A DNA stretch of 64,000 nt from CAKMZU01 sp965248335 (GTDB lineage: Bacteria; Pseudomonadota; Gammaproteobacteria; Pseudomonadales; DT-91): the NCBI GenBank assembly GCA_965248335.1, contig CBDFIY010000003.1, positions 806,001-870,000 on the forward strand, read 5' to 3'. Under the pieces are notes generated by a model that searched no databases, was not told the origin of the DNA, and saw nothing but the letters and a program-made list of their open reading frames with translations. This document shows positions 17,440 to 27,421 of this stretch, piece by piece (position 1 is the stretch's first letter; each line of letters begins with the position of its first letter). Made by a program: the position numbers and the translations under genes.

Positions 17440-17468
17440 CGCTGCCTATGTTAGATGAGCAGCGGATT
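17440..17468 (+). terminator. Hairpin downstream of pyrH
   Basis: CCGCTGC and GCAGCGG make a perfect 7-bp stem with a 13-base loop. The following run is only moderately T-rich, so its strength as terminator is uncertain. Confidence 0.4.
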
Positions 17469-17499
17469 GTAGTTCGTTCTTTTACTTAGGCAGATTATT

Positions 17500-18157
17500 A
17501 TGAGCAGGTTTTGCTGGTTTTTTTTGTTTTGTGTGGGTACTGCCTGTTCTGGCTGGTGATTCATCAGGGATCTATCAGTCCCCGGTAGATGAGGTGTTTT
17601 TACTAAAAAAACATCGTCCCGGTTAATTAATGTTGCACGTGGTTTGTACTCGGTGGATGAGTCGATCCGTGGGTTTCGTGTGCAATCAGTGTCAGACCCC
17701 AGCCTTTTATTTGATCTGTATGCCGTAGGTTTTCTGGATGTGCAAGGTGAGACTCGTATTGAATAGATAGGGTATTTATACAAAGATCCTGAAAAACCAG
17801 AAGAGGACGTAATTACACGTTATTTTACGCCGTCGAATTGTGTATATTCCGGTGATAAGCTCGAGAGGCTTTCTTGTCTGTGTAAGAACTGCGCTTTTGG
17901 TGAGCAGATGTATGGTGAGTGGGGGGGGAATCTTTCCCATGGCCATGAAACCTGCAGTGAGCGATCGCTCAATTGATGTGACTTTGTTGACGGCGCTACT
18001 GACAAAGCTTTTGGATCCGGATCGTAGGATAGAAATAGATTGCACTAGTGAGAGTTGCAGTATGCAGAAAGAAATAATTATTGATTCTTCTAAGGTCAAA
18101 ACTTATCGAGCTGAAAAGCGGCCGGGTGAAATTCTTACCCTTTTTACTTCCCCTTGA
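17500..18157 (+). pseudogene. Decayed gene for a secreted Cys-containing protein
   Basis: ATG 17500 opens a signal peptide (FCWFFLFCVGTACSG). The reading then changes frame near 17555, again at an A7 run (17605-17611), meets an in-frame TAG at 17764, and changes frame at a G8 run (17921-17928) before ending at 18157. Between these lesions long stretches read as normal protein, for example RLINVARGLYSVDESIRGF and SDPSLLFDLYAVGFLDVQG. Later parts contain several Cys. I know no family. Two lesions lie in homopolymers, so some could be sequencing errors, but the TAG and the first shift do not. It interrupts the usual pyrH-frr adjacency. Confidence 0.6.
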
Positions 18158-18232
18158 TGCGCCAACGAATGAGTCGCGCCTAAGTTTATTCGACGTAGCG
18201 TTAATATCTCTTAATATCGTGCGTCAACAGGA

Positions 18233-18254
18233 GGTAAGCATCCTTACCTTTTTT
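18233..18254 (+). terminator. Intrinsic terminator after the decayed gene
   Basis: GGTAAG-CATC-CTTACC forms a perfect 6-bp stem with a tetraloop followed by six T residues. The remainder of the gap to frr (18255-18541) holds nothing I can name; a possible -10 (TATCCT, 18494-18499, preceded by TG) may drive frr. Confidence 0.75.
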
Positions 18255-18541
18255 GTTCGCTAAGGCGTGGTGGTTGGTGTCTTGGGTGTAGGCCTCGCGT
18301 TTTCTTTTGGGCTTGTTTAAGCGGGCATTTTTTTATGCCAGCTTCTTGTTAGAAGGGTAGCTGTTTCTGTCATGATGTGCTTATCCTGAGAGATTCTTGG
18401 TTGGTTGAGTTTTGCCATGTGCCAATGGGCGGGTGGGCCATCCTCTTTCGGCGCTAAGGGTTATTTGTTCTTTTTCTCTGCCGAACTTACTGGTATCCTT
18501 GCGGGCTTTATTTTTTCAGAATATGGATTTGGGTGATAGCT

Positions 18542-19099
18542 GTGATAGAAGAGATTAAATCCGACACAAAAACACGCATGGTAAAAGCCATTGATGCTTT
18601 GCAGGTTGCCTTTAAAAAAATACGTACTGGTCGTGCGCATCCCAGTATTTTAGATGCGGTTCAGGTTGATTATTACGGGTCGATGACGCCTTTATCTCAA
18701 CTCGCCAATATCAGTGTGGAAGACGCACGTATGCTTTCCGTTACACCTTGGGAGCCTAAAATTGTCCCTGAGGTTGAAAAAGCCATTATGAAATCAGATT
18801 TAGGGCTTAACCCTTCAACGGCTGGTACTGTAATTCGCGTGCCTATGCCAATGTTGACGGAAGAAACGCGTAAGGGGTTTTTTAAGCAAGCTAAGCAAGA
18901 AGCTGAATCTGCACGTGTTTCTATTCGAAATGCGCGTCGTGATGGTAACTCTGAACTCAAGGCCCTGGTGAAAGAGAAAGAGATCAGTGAAGACGAAGAG
19001 CGTAAAGCGAGTGAGTTGATTCAAAAAGAAACCAATAATTATGTTGCTGAAGTAGAGAAAATGCTTCAGAAAAAAGAGCAAGATTTACTCGAAATCTAA
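18542..19099 (+). CDS. frr: Ribosome recycling factor
   Basis: 185 residues from GTG 18542, which aligns with the usual RRF start (MIEEIKSDTKTRMVKAIDAL); a GTG nine bases upstream is possible. KKIRTGRAHPSILDAVQVDYYG, TPWEPKIVPEVEKAI and the C-terminal EISEDEERKASELIQKETN are standard. RRF, with EF-G, splits post-termination ribosomes. Its stop is 6 bp before uppS. Confidence 0.96.
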   Translation: MIEEIKSDTKTRMVKAIDALQVAFKKIRTGRAHPSILDAVQVDYYGSMTPLSQLANISVEDARMLSVTPWEPKIVPEVEKAIMKSDLGLNPSTAGTVIRVPMPMLTEETRKGFFKQAKQEAESARVSIRNARRDGNSELKALVKEKEISEDEERKASELIQKETNNYVAEVEKMLQKKEQDLLEI

Positions 19100-19105
19100 G
19101 CGAAG

Positions 19106-19825
19106 ATGACACTCTCAAAGGACAACGTTCCTGCGCATGTTGCTATTATTATGGATGGCAACGGCCGCTGGGCAAAAAAACGTCATTTGCCCGTCGCTGC
19201 AGGCCATAAAGCCGGTGCTGAAAATGTGCGTCTCACTTTACAATCCTGTAAAGAGCTGGGCATTTCTGCACTGACGTTATTTGCTTTTAGCAGTGAGAAT
19301 TGGCAACGCCCAGCTCTTGAAGTTAAAGCATTGATGGCACTGTTTTCTGATTACCTCGACAGGCATATTGAAACTCTTCGTCAAGAAGGTGTGCGCGTGC
19401 AGTTTATTGGAGCGCGGGATAAATTCCAAAAAGCGTTGTTAAATAAAATTGAGTGGGCTGAATCACAAACCCTTGATAATAGCACTTTCACTTTAACGCT
19501 TGCTGTTGATTACGGCGGTAAATGGGATATTACGCAGGCCGCTAAGCAACTTGCTCAAGAAGTTGCTTTGGGGGAAATTAGTCCAAACGATATTGACGAG
19601 TTGACCCTTGAAAAAAAGTTGAGTCTCTTTGATGTAGGGTTCCCCGACCTTTTAATTCGTACCAGTGGCGAGTGCCGTATCAGTAATTTTTTATTGTGGC
19701 AGATAGCTTACAGTGAATGCTATTTTACCGATCAATTATGGCCAGATTTCGATCGAGATGCTTTGATTCGAGCGATTGAAAGTTTTGATCAGCGTGATCG
19801 TCGTTATGGTGGCAGAGAAGAATAA
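19106..19825 (+). CDS. uppS: Undecaprenyl diphosphate synthase
   Basis: 239 residues. IIMDGNGRWAKKRHLPVAAG holds the catalytic Asp (17), and RTSGECRISNFLLWQIAYSE is the isopentenyl diphosphate binding signature. The enzyme condenses eight IPP units on farnesyl diphosphate to make the C55 carrier for peptidoglycan and O-antigen synthesis. Its stop overlaps the cdsA start by one base (TAATG). Confidence 0.97.
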   Translation: MTLSKDNVPAHVAIIMDGNGRWAKKRHLPVAAGHKAGAENVRLTLQSCKELGISALTLFAFSSENWQRPALEVKALMALFSDYLDRHIETLRQEGVRVQFIGARDKFQKALLNKIEWAESQTLDNSTFTLTLAVDYGGKWDITQAAKQLAQEVALGEISPNDIDELTLEKKLSLFDVGFPDLLIRTSGECRISNFLLWQIAYSECYFTDQLWPDFDRDALIRAIESFDQRDRRYGGREE

Positions 19826-20655
19826 TGAAAAAAAGAATATTAACGGGCTTGGTTGCTGCTGCACTTATCCTAGCTTTACTGTACTTTTTGTCACCTACGT
19901 TATTTTTTCTGGTGATTGCTGTAGTTTTCTCTGCCGGAGGGTATGAGTGGGCCTCTATGTCTGCGGTTCAAAAGCGACCCCTTAAAGTCATCTATGCCCT
20001 GAGTCAATTTGCCGGTATCTTGATTGTGGGTTTCTATGTGGGATTATTTGGCGATGTAAATCTTATCTGGATGAAAGAGCTCGTCGGCGCAGCCTGTTTG
20101 TTTTGGGCTATAACGCTATTATGGGTTTTATCCTATCCAAAAAGTGCACTTATTTGGTCGAGGCCTTGGTTCATTGGCTTGATGGGGTATGTGGTATTGA
20201 TCCCCTCCGCCTTATCAATGTTCTACTTATTGCAGCAGCCTTACGGGAAAGCAATCATATTGTGTTTGCTTGCTTTTGTGACTTTAGCTGACACGGGTGC
20301 GTATTTCTTTGGACGGCAATGGGGCAAGCGAAAGCTTTGCCCATCTGTAAGCCCTGGGAAGTCTTGGGTCGGGCTATTTGGTGGGCTGTTTTCGGTTGCT
20401 TTTTTCACGTTTATTCTTGCGCAATTTTACCGGCCTTTTGAACTCAGTGTGGTTGCGCTAGTGGCAGTGGCTCTGGTGACGGTTCTCTCTTCTGTTTTAG
20501 GTGACCTTGTTGAGAGTATGGTTAAACGTCAAGCAGGAAAAAAAGATAGTGGCAGCCTGCTACCTGGTCATGGGGGTATCATGGATCGAATTGATAGCAT
20601 GACAGCCGCCGCTCCAGTGTTCGTTTTGTTAACACTCTTGATATCGGGTAGTTGA
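19825..20655 (+). CDS. cdsA: Phosphatidate cytidylyltransferase
   Basis: 276 residues, about eight membrane helices. The C-terminal signature is complete: SVSPGKSWVGLFGG, SVLGDLVESMVKRQAGKKDS and LPGHGGIMDRIDSMTAA. CdsA makes CDP-diacylglycerol from CTP and phosphatidate at the inner membrane. It overlaps uppS and is followed 3 bp later by dxr, so it is part of one operon. Confidence 0.96.
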   Translation: MKKRILTGLVAAALILALLYFLSPTLFFLVIAVVFSAGGYEWASMSAVQKRPLKVIYALSQFAGILIVGFYVGLFGDVNLIWMKELVGAACLFWAITLLWVLSYPKSALIWSRPWFIGLMGYVVLIPSALSMFYLLQQPYGKAIILCLLAFVTLADTGAYFFGRQWGKRKLCPSVSPGKSWVGLFGGLFSVAFFTFILAQFYRPFELSVVALVAVALVTVLSSVLGDLVESMVKRQAGKKDSGSLLPGHGGIMDRIDSMTAAAPVFVLLTLLISGS

Positions 20656-20658
20656 TCA

Positions 20659-21855
20659 ATGCAAACGCTGGCGGTTCTCGGTTCAACAGGTTCGATAGGA
20701 AAAAGTACTCTAGCGATTATCGAGCTACACCCAGACCAATACGATGTGTTTTTTTTGGCGGCGCACTCGAATCATCAAGAAATGTTTTCTCAGTGCCAGC
20801 TATTTCATCCAGAATATGCCTACCTTGAAGATTCTACCGCCGCCGTTAAATTACAAGAAGCATTGATAGGGGCAAACCTCCCGACGGTTGTGATTTCATC
20901 ACATGCTGCTTTGCTTGATCAGATAACCGATTCACGTGTGGATACGGTGGTTTCAGCTATGGTGGGTGCAGCGGGTTTGCTTCCTACATTAGCTGCGATC
21001 TCAGCCGGGAAAAAAGTATTATTAGCCAATAAAGAAAGCCTTGTCACTGCTGGGCAGTTATTCATGGATGCGGTGAAGCAGTCTCAGGCTACCTTGATTC
21101 CTTTGGATAGTGAACATAATGCGATTTTTCAGTGTTTGCCGCGGCAATCATCCACATTGATCGAAACCGATGCGTTGTCGAAACTCATCTTGACTGCATC
21201 CGGCGGACCTTTCCGTAACTTTACTTATCAGCAAATGCATGATGCAACACCCGCACAAGCGTGTAATCACCCTAACTGGTCAATGGGTAAGAAAATTTCT
21301 GTGGATTCAGCCACCATGATGAACAAAGGCCTTGAATTGATCGAAGCGCATTGGTTGTTTGGTGTTGATGTTGATCGTATTGATGTGATCGTTCACCCAC
21401 AAAGTATCGTGCATTCGATGGTGCAATTTAATGATGGATCAACCTTGGCTCAGCTGGGGAACCATGATATGCGCACGCCGATCAGCTATGGTTTGGCATG
21501 GCCTGAGCGTATTGTTTCAGGTGTTGACGATGTAGACTTGATTCATTTGGCCCAGCTAGATTTTGAACGTGCCGATGAAAAACGTTTCCCTTGCTTACGC
21601 CTTGCTCGAGAAGCATGTAAGGCCGGGAGAAATGCGGCAGCAGTGTTGAATGCGGCGAATGAAGTTTCCGTTGAAGCTTTTCTTACAGGGCGTATTGGCT
21701 TTACACAGATTGCAAACATTAACGAAGAAGTTTTGCAGCAAACAGCGCTTGCGGAATTGACAAGCATTGATGAGGTATTAGCGACAGATTTTGCTGCACG
21801 TGAACTCGCAGCAGTAGTCATTAATGAAACGTTGACAAAAAAAGGAAGGGTGTAA
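20659..21855 (+). CDS. dxr: 1-deoxy-D-xylulose 5-phosphate reductoisomerase
   Basis: 398 residues. VLGSTGSIGKSTLAII binds NADPH. LIPLDSEHNAIFQCL and TASGGPFRN bind metal and substrate, and NHPNWSMGKKISVDSATMMN is the family signature. Dxr makes methylerythritol 4-phosphate and so feeds isopentenyl diphosphate to the uppS step in the same operon. Confidence 0.97.
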   Translation: MQTLAVLGSTGSIGKSTLAIIELHPDQYDVFFLAAHSNHQEMFSQCQLFHPEYAYLEDSTAAVKLQEALIGANLPTVVISSHAALLDQITDSRVDTVVSAMVGAAGLLPTLAAISAGKKVLLANKESLVTAGQLFMDAVKQSQATLIPLDSEHNAIFQCLPRQSSTLIETDALSKLILTASGGPFRNFTYQQMHDATPAQACNHPNWSMGKKISVDSATMMNKGLELIEAHWLFGVDVDRIDVIVHPQSIVHSMVQFNDGSTLAQLGNHDMRTPISYGLAWPERIVSGVDDVDLIHLAQLDFERADEKRFPCLRLAREACKAGRNAAAVLNAANEVSVEAFLTGRIGFTQIANINEEVLQQTALAELTSIDEVLATDFAARELAAVVINETLTKKGRV

Positions 21856-21858
21856 GAT

Positions 21859-23217
21859 ATGGAAATTTTACAACAAATCTTCGTCATGGTTGTCACCTTA
21901 GGTTTATTGGTGGCCTTTCATGAGTTTGGGCATTTTTGGGTCGCAAGGCGTTGCGGTATTAAAGTGCTGAAATTTTCCGTAGGCTTTGGCCCTTCTTTAT
22001 TTACGTGGCGCGATAAACAGCAAACTGAATACACGCTGGCTGCGATTCCTTTAGGGGGCTACGTCAAAATGCTCGATGAGCGAGAGGGTGAAGTCAGCGA
22101 TAGCGAAAAGCATTTAGCGTTTAACAATCAGCCTGTATGGCAGCGTATGTTGGTCGTTGCAGCAGGCCCAGTGGCGAACTTTATTTTAGCCATTTTTGTT
22201 TATTGGCTCGTTTTCTTGCAGGGTACAACCCAGCTTGTACCCGTAATCTATCAGGTAGAGCCTGACTCTATTGCGGCAAAAGCAGGCGTCGTGCAGGGTG
22301 TTGAGATTGTTTCTGTGGATGGTGAAAAAACGCCGTCGGCTCAATCTGTAGCTCTGCGTTTGGTGAGCCGAATAGGTACAACAGGCGATATTCAGCTACA
22401 CCTCAAAAATACGAAAACACTTGAAGGGTATGATGCATCGTTGCCGGTCGAAAAATGGCTGTCAGATGTGGGTGAGGGTATAGACCCCCCTGTAGCGCTT
22501 GGCTTGCATTTCTATGAACCCGTGGTTGAGCCAGTGATAGCAGAGGTGCTGAAGGGTTCACCCGCCGACAGAGCTAGCTTGCAAGCAGGAGATGCTATCT
22601 TACGTGTTGACGGTATTGAGACCCCGCAATGGAAGCATTGGGTGGATTACATCAAGGCAAGGCCGAATATACCCTTGAAAGTTGATGTGTTAAGAGGCAG
22701 CCAACGTTTAACGTTGAACCTGACGCCTGATGAAAAAAGAGTTAATAATAAAAGAGTCGGATATGTTGGCGTCAAGGCAAAAATGCCTAAATTCCCAGAG
22801 CACCTTTTTAGGCATCAGTCGTATAACGCTCTGACGGCGATAAAGCCTGCTTTAAAAAGGACTTGGCAAAACATTGTATTTAGTTTAACGTCCCTGAAAA
22901 AATTGATCACAGGCCAGTTGTCTTACAAGCAGCTTAGTGGGCCGATTAGTATCGCTCAGGTAGCGAATGATTCGTTTAATATTAGCTTGTTTGCTTATTT
23001 AAGCCTGTTAGCTTTATTGAGCGTAAGTTTAGGTGTTTTGAATTTATTACCCGTGCCTGTGCTTGATGGCGGTCATTTGTTTTTCTATGCTGTTGAGTGG
23101 ATTAAAGGCTCTCCTGTTCCTGAAAAATTACAAATGGTGGCCTATCAGGTTGGTATGTTCGTTGTGTTAGGTATTATGTGCTTAGCGCTCTTTAATGATT
23201 TCAACCGATTAACGTAA
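21859..23217 (+). CDS. rseP: Site-2 intramembrane zinc metalloprotease
   Basis: 452 residues. FHEFGHF (zinc ligands His21, His25, catalytic Glu22) lies in the first helix. Two PDZ-like periplasmic regions follow (about 130-210 and 215-305), and the second active-site motif LLPVPVLDGGHLFF lies near residue 400. RseP cleaves anti-sigma-E (RseA) after DegS and removes signal-peptide remnants. Being next to bamA fits its role in envelope stress. The ATG is 4 bp past the dxr stop. Confidence 0.96.
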   Translation: MEILQQIFVMVVTLGLLVAFHEFGHFWVARRCGIKVLKFSVGFGPSLFTWRDKQQTEYTLAAIPLGGYVKMLDEREGEVSDSEKHLAFNNQPVWQRMLVVAAGPVANFILAIFVYWLVFLQGTTQLVPVIYQVEPDSIAAKAGVVQGVEIVSVDGEKTPSAQSVALRLVSRIGTTGDIQLHLKNTKTLEGYDASLPVEKWLSDVGEGIDPPVALGLHFYEPVVEPVIAEVLKGSPADRASLQAGDAILRVDGIETPQWKHWVDYIKARPNIPLKVDVLRGSQRLTLNLTPDEKRVNNKRVGYVGVKAKMPKFPEHLFRHQSYNALTAIKPALKRTWQNIVFSLTSLKKLITGQLSYKQLSGPISIAQVANDSFNISLFAYLSLLALLSVSLGVLNLLPVPVLDGGHLFFYAVEWIKGSPVPEKLQMVAYQVGMFVVLGIMCLALFNDFNRLT

Positions 23218-23221
23218 GTGA

Positions 23222-25792
23222 ATGTATAAACGACTTGTTTTTTGTTTCTTGATAATTCTTTCGCCTGCGTTGTTTGCTGAGCAGGATTTTACCGTTAAAG
23301 ATGTGCGTATCGAAGGCCTTGAGCGTGTTTCCTCCGATAGCATTTTTGCGGCATTACCTTTTGATATTCATGAGCGCGTGAGCAAGCAGGATGTGCGTGA
23401 TGCTATCGGCGTGTTATTTAAGACGGGTAACTTTGATAATGTAGAAATTGGCAGAGAAAACAATACTTTAGTTATCCGTGTGCAAGAAAGACCCGCCATT
23501 GCCACCATTGATATCAAAGGCAACAAAGCCATCAAAACTGAGGACTTAAAACAAGGCCTGTCACGTTCTGGATTGGCTGTGGGTAAGCTCTTTAAGCGTG
23601 CCACACTTGAAGGTATTCGCCTTGAACTTCAGCGGCAATATGTTTCTCAGGGCCGGTATGATTCACAGATTGAAACCACCGTTAAAAAAACAGGTAAAAA
23701 CCGTGTCGCCATTACGATTAATGTTGATGAAGGTACAGTTGCTAAGGTTAAACATTTTAATATTGTTGGTAACAAGCAATTTTCAACAGCTCGGCTCATT
23801 GATGAACTCGAAATGCGTCAAACCGAGTGGTTATCGATCATCAAAGGTAATGATAAGTACTCAAAGGAACGCTTGCAGGGCGACCTTGAGCGCTTAGAGT
23901 CTTTTTATCGCGATAGGGGCTATTTGAAGTTTTCAGTGGATTCGACACAGGTAGCCCTTAGCCCTGAAAAGGATGCCGTGTTTATCACCATTAATGTTAC
24001 GGAAGGCGATATTTACACAGTCACGGGCGTGAAGCTATCCGGTGACATTATCTTGCCAGAAACGGTGATCAGAAGCCTCATTTTACTCAAACCAAATAGT
24101 GTATTCTCGCAATCGAGGGTGACGCAAACCCAAGAGTTGATTTCAAAAGTGTTAGGAAATGACGGTTATACGTTCGCTAAGGTGAGGAGCTATCCGAAAG
24201 TTAACGAGGAAGATAAAACCGTCGAACTGACATTTTTTGTTGATCCGGGCAACCGAACTTACGTTAATCGCATCATCTTTAAAGGCAATTACATGACTAA
24301 AGATGAGGTGCTTCGACGAGAATTAAGACAAATGGAAGCAGCGCCTGCCTCGGGCAGTAAAATTGAACAGTCGCGCTTGTATCTCAATCGCCTTGGTTTC
24401 TTTAAAGATGTCAAGTCAGAAATTGTTGAAGTGCCGGGGAAAGAGGATTTGATCGATGTCATTTTTAGTGTTGAAGAACAGGCATCAGGCAGTGTTAACG
24501 CGAGTGTTGGTTATTCAGATGGTTCAGGATTGTTACTTTCTGCAGGCTTGCAACAGAATAACTTTTTAGGCTCAGGTAATAGTCTTGGCTTTTCGGTGAG
24601 TCGCAATGATTATCAAAAAAGTGTCGATTTGAGTTTCAATAACCCTTACTACACAATTGACGGTGTGAGTCGTGGGTTTAATATATATTACCGCAATACA
24701 GATTTTCAAAAAGCTGGAATTTCAACTTACAGTATTGATACTTACGGCGCAGGTTTAAATTACAGTTATCCGATTGGTGAAGGTACCTCGCTAGGGTTTG
24801 GAATGGGCTATGCTAATATCAAAGTTCATACAGGTACTTATGCCCCACAAGAAATCATCGGCTCGCCGAGTAAGCTCAATCTCGACAAATATATTGAACG
24901 CCTTTATATCCACGGTGTACCTAAATATCAGAATGAGCACCTTGAAAATATCGATGAACTGTTTAATCAAGGCATCGATCCTTATATACCAAAAGGTGAT
25001 GGTTTTGTTGACCGGCATGGTAGTCAATACAACAACTATAAGTTGAACTTATCTTGGCGGCAGTATCGCCTGAATCGCGGTATGCTGCCGACTAAAGGTT
25101 ATGATCAACGCTTTGGTATCGAGGTGGGTGTGCCTGGCAGTGATCTTGAATATTACAAGATGACTTACTCTGGCCAGGTTTATTTACCGATACACCCTGA
25201 GTATATCTTTCGTTTACATACACGGTTAGGTGCAGGGTTTGGTTACGGTAACACTAATCGGATGCCATTCTTGGAGAATTTTTACGCAGGAGGCATAGGG
25301 TCTGTCCGTGGGTATGAGCGATCAACACTTGGGCCAAGAGGCACGCCAGCACAAAGGTATGCCTATGACCAACCAAGAAACCCTGATGGCACCGTAATCC
25401 CTGATAAAGGTTACGGGTATCTTTACAATCCTGATACTGAAAAGTTTGTTTCTAATGAAATTACCAACAAATATAATCATATCGGTGGCAACGTGTTAGT
25501 AGAAACCGGTGTAGAGTTTATTTTCCCCGTGTGGTTTATCAAAGATAGAAGCTCTATGCGCTCTGTATTGTTTGTCGATGCAGGTAATGTTTTTGATACG
25601 CAGTGCAATGCTACGCAGCTTGATTGCTCTTCACCTGATATTACCAATCTCCGTGCCTCAGCGGGTTTGGGTATTACGTGGTTTAGTCCGATGGGGCCGC
25701 TCACCTTCAGCGTTGCCCAACCTTTTAATTACGATAAAATTAACGAAGGCAATCGAAAATTCTTCCAGTTCACTATTGGGACAGGTTTCTAA
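23222..25792 (+). CDS. bamA: Outer membrane protein assembly factor BamA
   Basis: 856 residues, longer than the 810 of E. coli. The signal peptide ends in LFAEQ. Five POTRA domains fill about 24-420 (first starts FTVKDVRIEGLERVSSDS), and a 16-strand Omp85 barrel follows, with GGIGSVRGYERSTLGPRG (the VRGY loop) and a terminal Phe. BamA folds and inserts outer-membrane proteins. The added length lies in barrel loops, notably residues about 540-610 with several short Gln/Asn/Asp-rich stretches, presumably surface exposed. Confidence 0.97.
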   Translation: MYKRLVFCFLIILSPALFAEQDFTVKDVRIEGLERVSSDSIFAALPFDIHERVSKQDVRDAIGVLFKTGNFDNVEIGRENNTLVIRVQERPAIATIDIKGNKAIKTEDLKQGLSRSGLAVGKLFKRATLEGIRLELQRQYVSQGRYDSQIETTVKKTGKNRVAITINVDEGTVAKVKHFNIVGNKQFSTARLIDELEMRQTEWLSIIKGNDKYSKERLQGDLERLESFYRDRGYLKFSVDSTQVALSPEKDAVFITINVTEGDIYTVTGVKLSGDIILPETVIRSLILLKPNSVFSQSRVTQTQELISKVLGNDGYTFAKVRSYPKVNEEDKTVELTFFVDPGNRTYVNRIIFKGNYMTKDEVLRRELRQMEAAPASGSKIEQSRLYLNRLGFFKDVKSEIVEVPGKEDLIDVIFSVEEQASGSVNASVGYSDGSGLLLSAGLQQNNFLGSGNSLGFSVSRNDYQKSVDLSFNNPYYTIDGVSRGFNIYYRNTDFQKAGISTYSIDTYGAGLNYSYPIGEGTSLGFGMGYANIKVHTGTYAPQEIIGSPSKLNLDKYIERLYIHGVPKYQNEHLENIDELFNQGIDPYIPKGDGFVDRHGSQYNNYKLNLSWRQYRLNRGMLPTKGYDQRFGIEVGVPGSDLEYYKMTYSGQVYLPIHPEYIFRLHTRLGAGFGYGNTNRMPFLENFYAGGIGSVRGYERSTLGPRGTPAQRYAYDQPRNPDGTVIPDKGYGYLYNPDTEKFVSNEITNKYNHIGGNVLVETGVEFIFPVWFIKDRSSMRSVLFVDAGNVFDTQCNATQLDCSSPDITNLRASAGLGITWFSPMGPLTFSVAQPFNYDKINEGNRKFFQFTIGTGF

Positions 25793-25816
25793 CTCGGTAT
25801 AGGTAAATAAGGAAAA

Positions 25817-26350
25817 ATGATGAAAAAAAATGCATTAGTCTTCTTGATGATTTGTGGCATGAGTTTTATGGCGCAAGCGGCAATAAAAGATAAAAAAGTG
25901 GCTGTGATTAATATCGAGCAAGCGATTTTAACCACGGAGTTGGCCAAAACTGAGATTGCCAAACTTGAATTAGACCCTGAATTTAAAAAGAATATGGATG
26001 CAATCAAACGCATTCAGCAAGAAGGTCAAAAGCTCACCGAGCAATACAAAAAAGACGGCGCGTTAATGAGCCCGAAAGAGGCACAAGCGTTAGAAACTAA
26101 AATTAAAAGCAAGCAAGCTGACCTTGAGCACATCGGAAAAAAATTACAAGAAACGCGTGCAACTTTTATGCGTGCGATGATGATAAAAATGAACGAAGAT
26201 GTTACTACTTTTGTTAAGCAGTTAATTGAATCAGAAAACATTGGTTTGTTATTGCCTGCTAATCCACAGATCATATTACATGCTGATCCAAGTTTTGATT
26301 TAACGCCAAAATTAACGGAAAAATTGAATAAAAAATTTAAAAGCCAATGA
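25817..26350 (+). CDS. skp: Periplasmic chaperone Skp/OmpH
   Basis: 177 residues. The signal peptide ends AQAA; the mature start KKVAVINIEQAILTTELAK is the Skp beta-strand segment. A long charged coiled-coil hairpin occupies residues 50-130. Skp is a trimer that holds unfolded outer-membrane proteins for BamA. The ATG has AAGGAAAA upstream. Its stop overlaps the lpxD start (ATGA). Confidence 0.92.
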   Translation: MMKKNALVFLMICGMSFMAQAAIKDKKVAVINIEQAILTTELAKTEIAKLELDPEFKKNMDAIKRIQQEGQKLTEQYKKDGALMSPKEAQALETKIKSKQADLEHIGKKLQETRATFMRAMMIKMNEDVTTFVKQLIESENIGLLLPANPQIILHADPSFDLTPKLTEKLNKKFKSQ

Positions 26351-27375
26351 AAAAAACCTTAAAGGAGCTTGCTGAATTACTGGGCGCAACCTGTGTGACT
26401 GAATCACAGGTTGACATTACAGGGATTGCCCCACTTGATACAGCCACTCGGGGCGATATTAGTTTTTTATCCACACCTAAATACCTTGACCAGCTTGAAA
26501 CAACAGCAGCGTCTGCCGTGATAGTAAAACGCGGCTTTGAAGATCGCTGTAATACAGCAGTATTGATCCACGAAGACCCTTACCGTTGTTTCGCGATACT
26601 CACGAATATTTTCAATAATGAAGATACATACTTACCTTCAGTGCACAGATCTTCACAGATTGCGGATTCTGCGACTGTCGCTGCTACCGCGCATATTGGT
26701 CCGAATGTATCTATAGGTGAAGGTGTCAGCATTGGAGAAAGGTCAGTCATCGAAGCCGGTACTGTGATTGCTCAAAATTGTGTAATAGGCGATGACTGCC
26801 GTATTTATCCCAATGTAACGCTTTATCGAGAAGTGAAATTAGGCGATGAAGTACAAGTTCATAGCGGTACTATCATTGGCTGTGACGGCTTTGGCTTTGC
26901 ACCTGACCCAAAAGGCAAGCGTAAGTGGCATAAAATCCATCAGCTCGGCACAGTGATTATAGGTGATCGCGTAGATATTGGATCGTCAACCACCATTGAC
27001 CGTGGCGCTTTGGGCGATACGATTATCGAAAACGATTGTATTATCGATAGTCAGGTACATATTGGCCATAATTGTGTCATTGGTGAAGGTTCGGCACTTG
27101 CTGGGTGCGTCGGGCTTGCGGGCAGTTCGATTATTGGAAAAGGCTGCTTATTGGCTGGTGGTGTGGGTATTGCCGGGCATTTAAGCATTGCCGATGGTGT
27201 GCAAGTGACGGGCATGACCATGGTGACCAAGTCTATTACCAAATCCGGATCTTATTCCTCAGGTACACCGATGATGACGACTGCCAGCTGGCGTAAAGCT
27301 GCCGTGCGTTTTAGCCAATTAGAATCATTAAATAAACGACTTAAGGCACTTGAGAAAGCTGTCGAATCAGATTAA
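26347..27375 (+). CDS. lpxD: UDP-3-O-acylglucosamine N-acyltransferase
   Basis: 342 residues. An N-terminal uridine-binding domain (about 1-100) is followed by a left-handed beta-helix of hexapeptide repeats and a C-terminal helix. QVHIGHNCVIGEGSALAGC carries the catalytic His. LpxD adds the second hydroxyacyl chain to UDP-GlcN in lipid A synthesis. Confidence 0.96.
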   Translation: MKKTLKELAELLGATCVTESQVDITGIAPLDTATRGDISFLSTPKYLDQLETTAASAVIVKRGFEDRCNTAVLIHEDPYRCFAILTNIFNNEDTYLPSVHRSSQIADSATVAATAHIGPNVSIGEGVSIGERSVIEAGTVIAQNCVIGDDCRIYPNVTLYREVKLGDEVQVHSGTIIGCDGFGFAPDPKGKRKWHKIHQLGTVIIGDRVDIGSSTTIDRGALGDTIIENDCIIDSQVHIGHNCVIGEGSALAGCVGLAGSSIIGKGCLLAGGVGIAGHLSIADGVQVTGMTMVTKSITKSGSYSSGTPMMTTASWRKAAVRFSQLESLNKRLKALEKAVESD

Positions 27376-27421
27376 TCAGGAATCGCCGGAAGTATTCGGC
27401 ACGCCAGGATAAGTAATAAGT

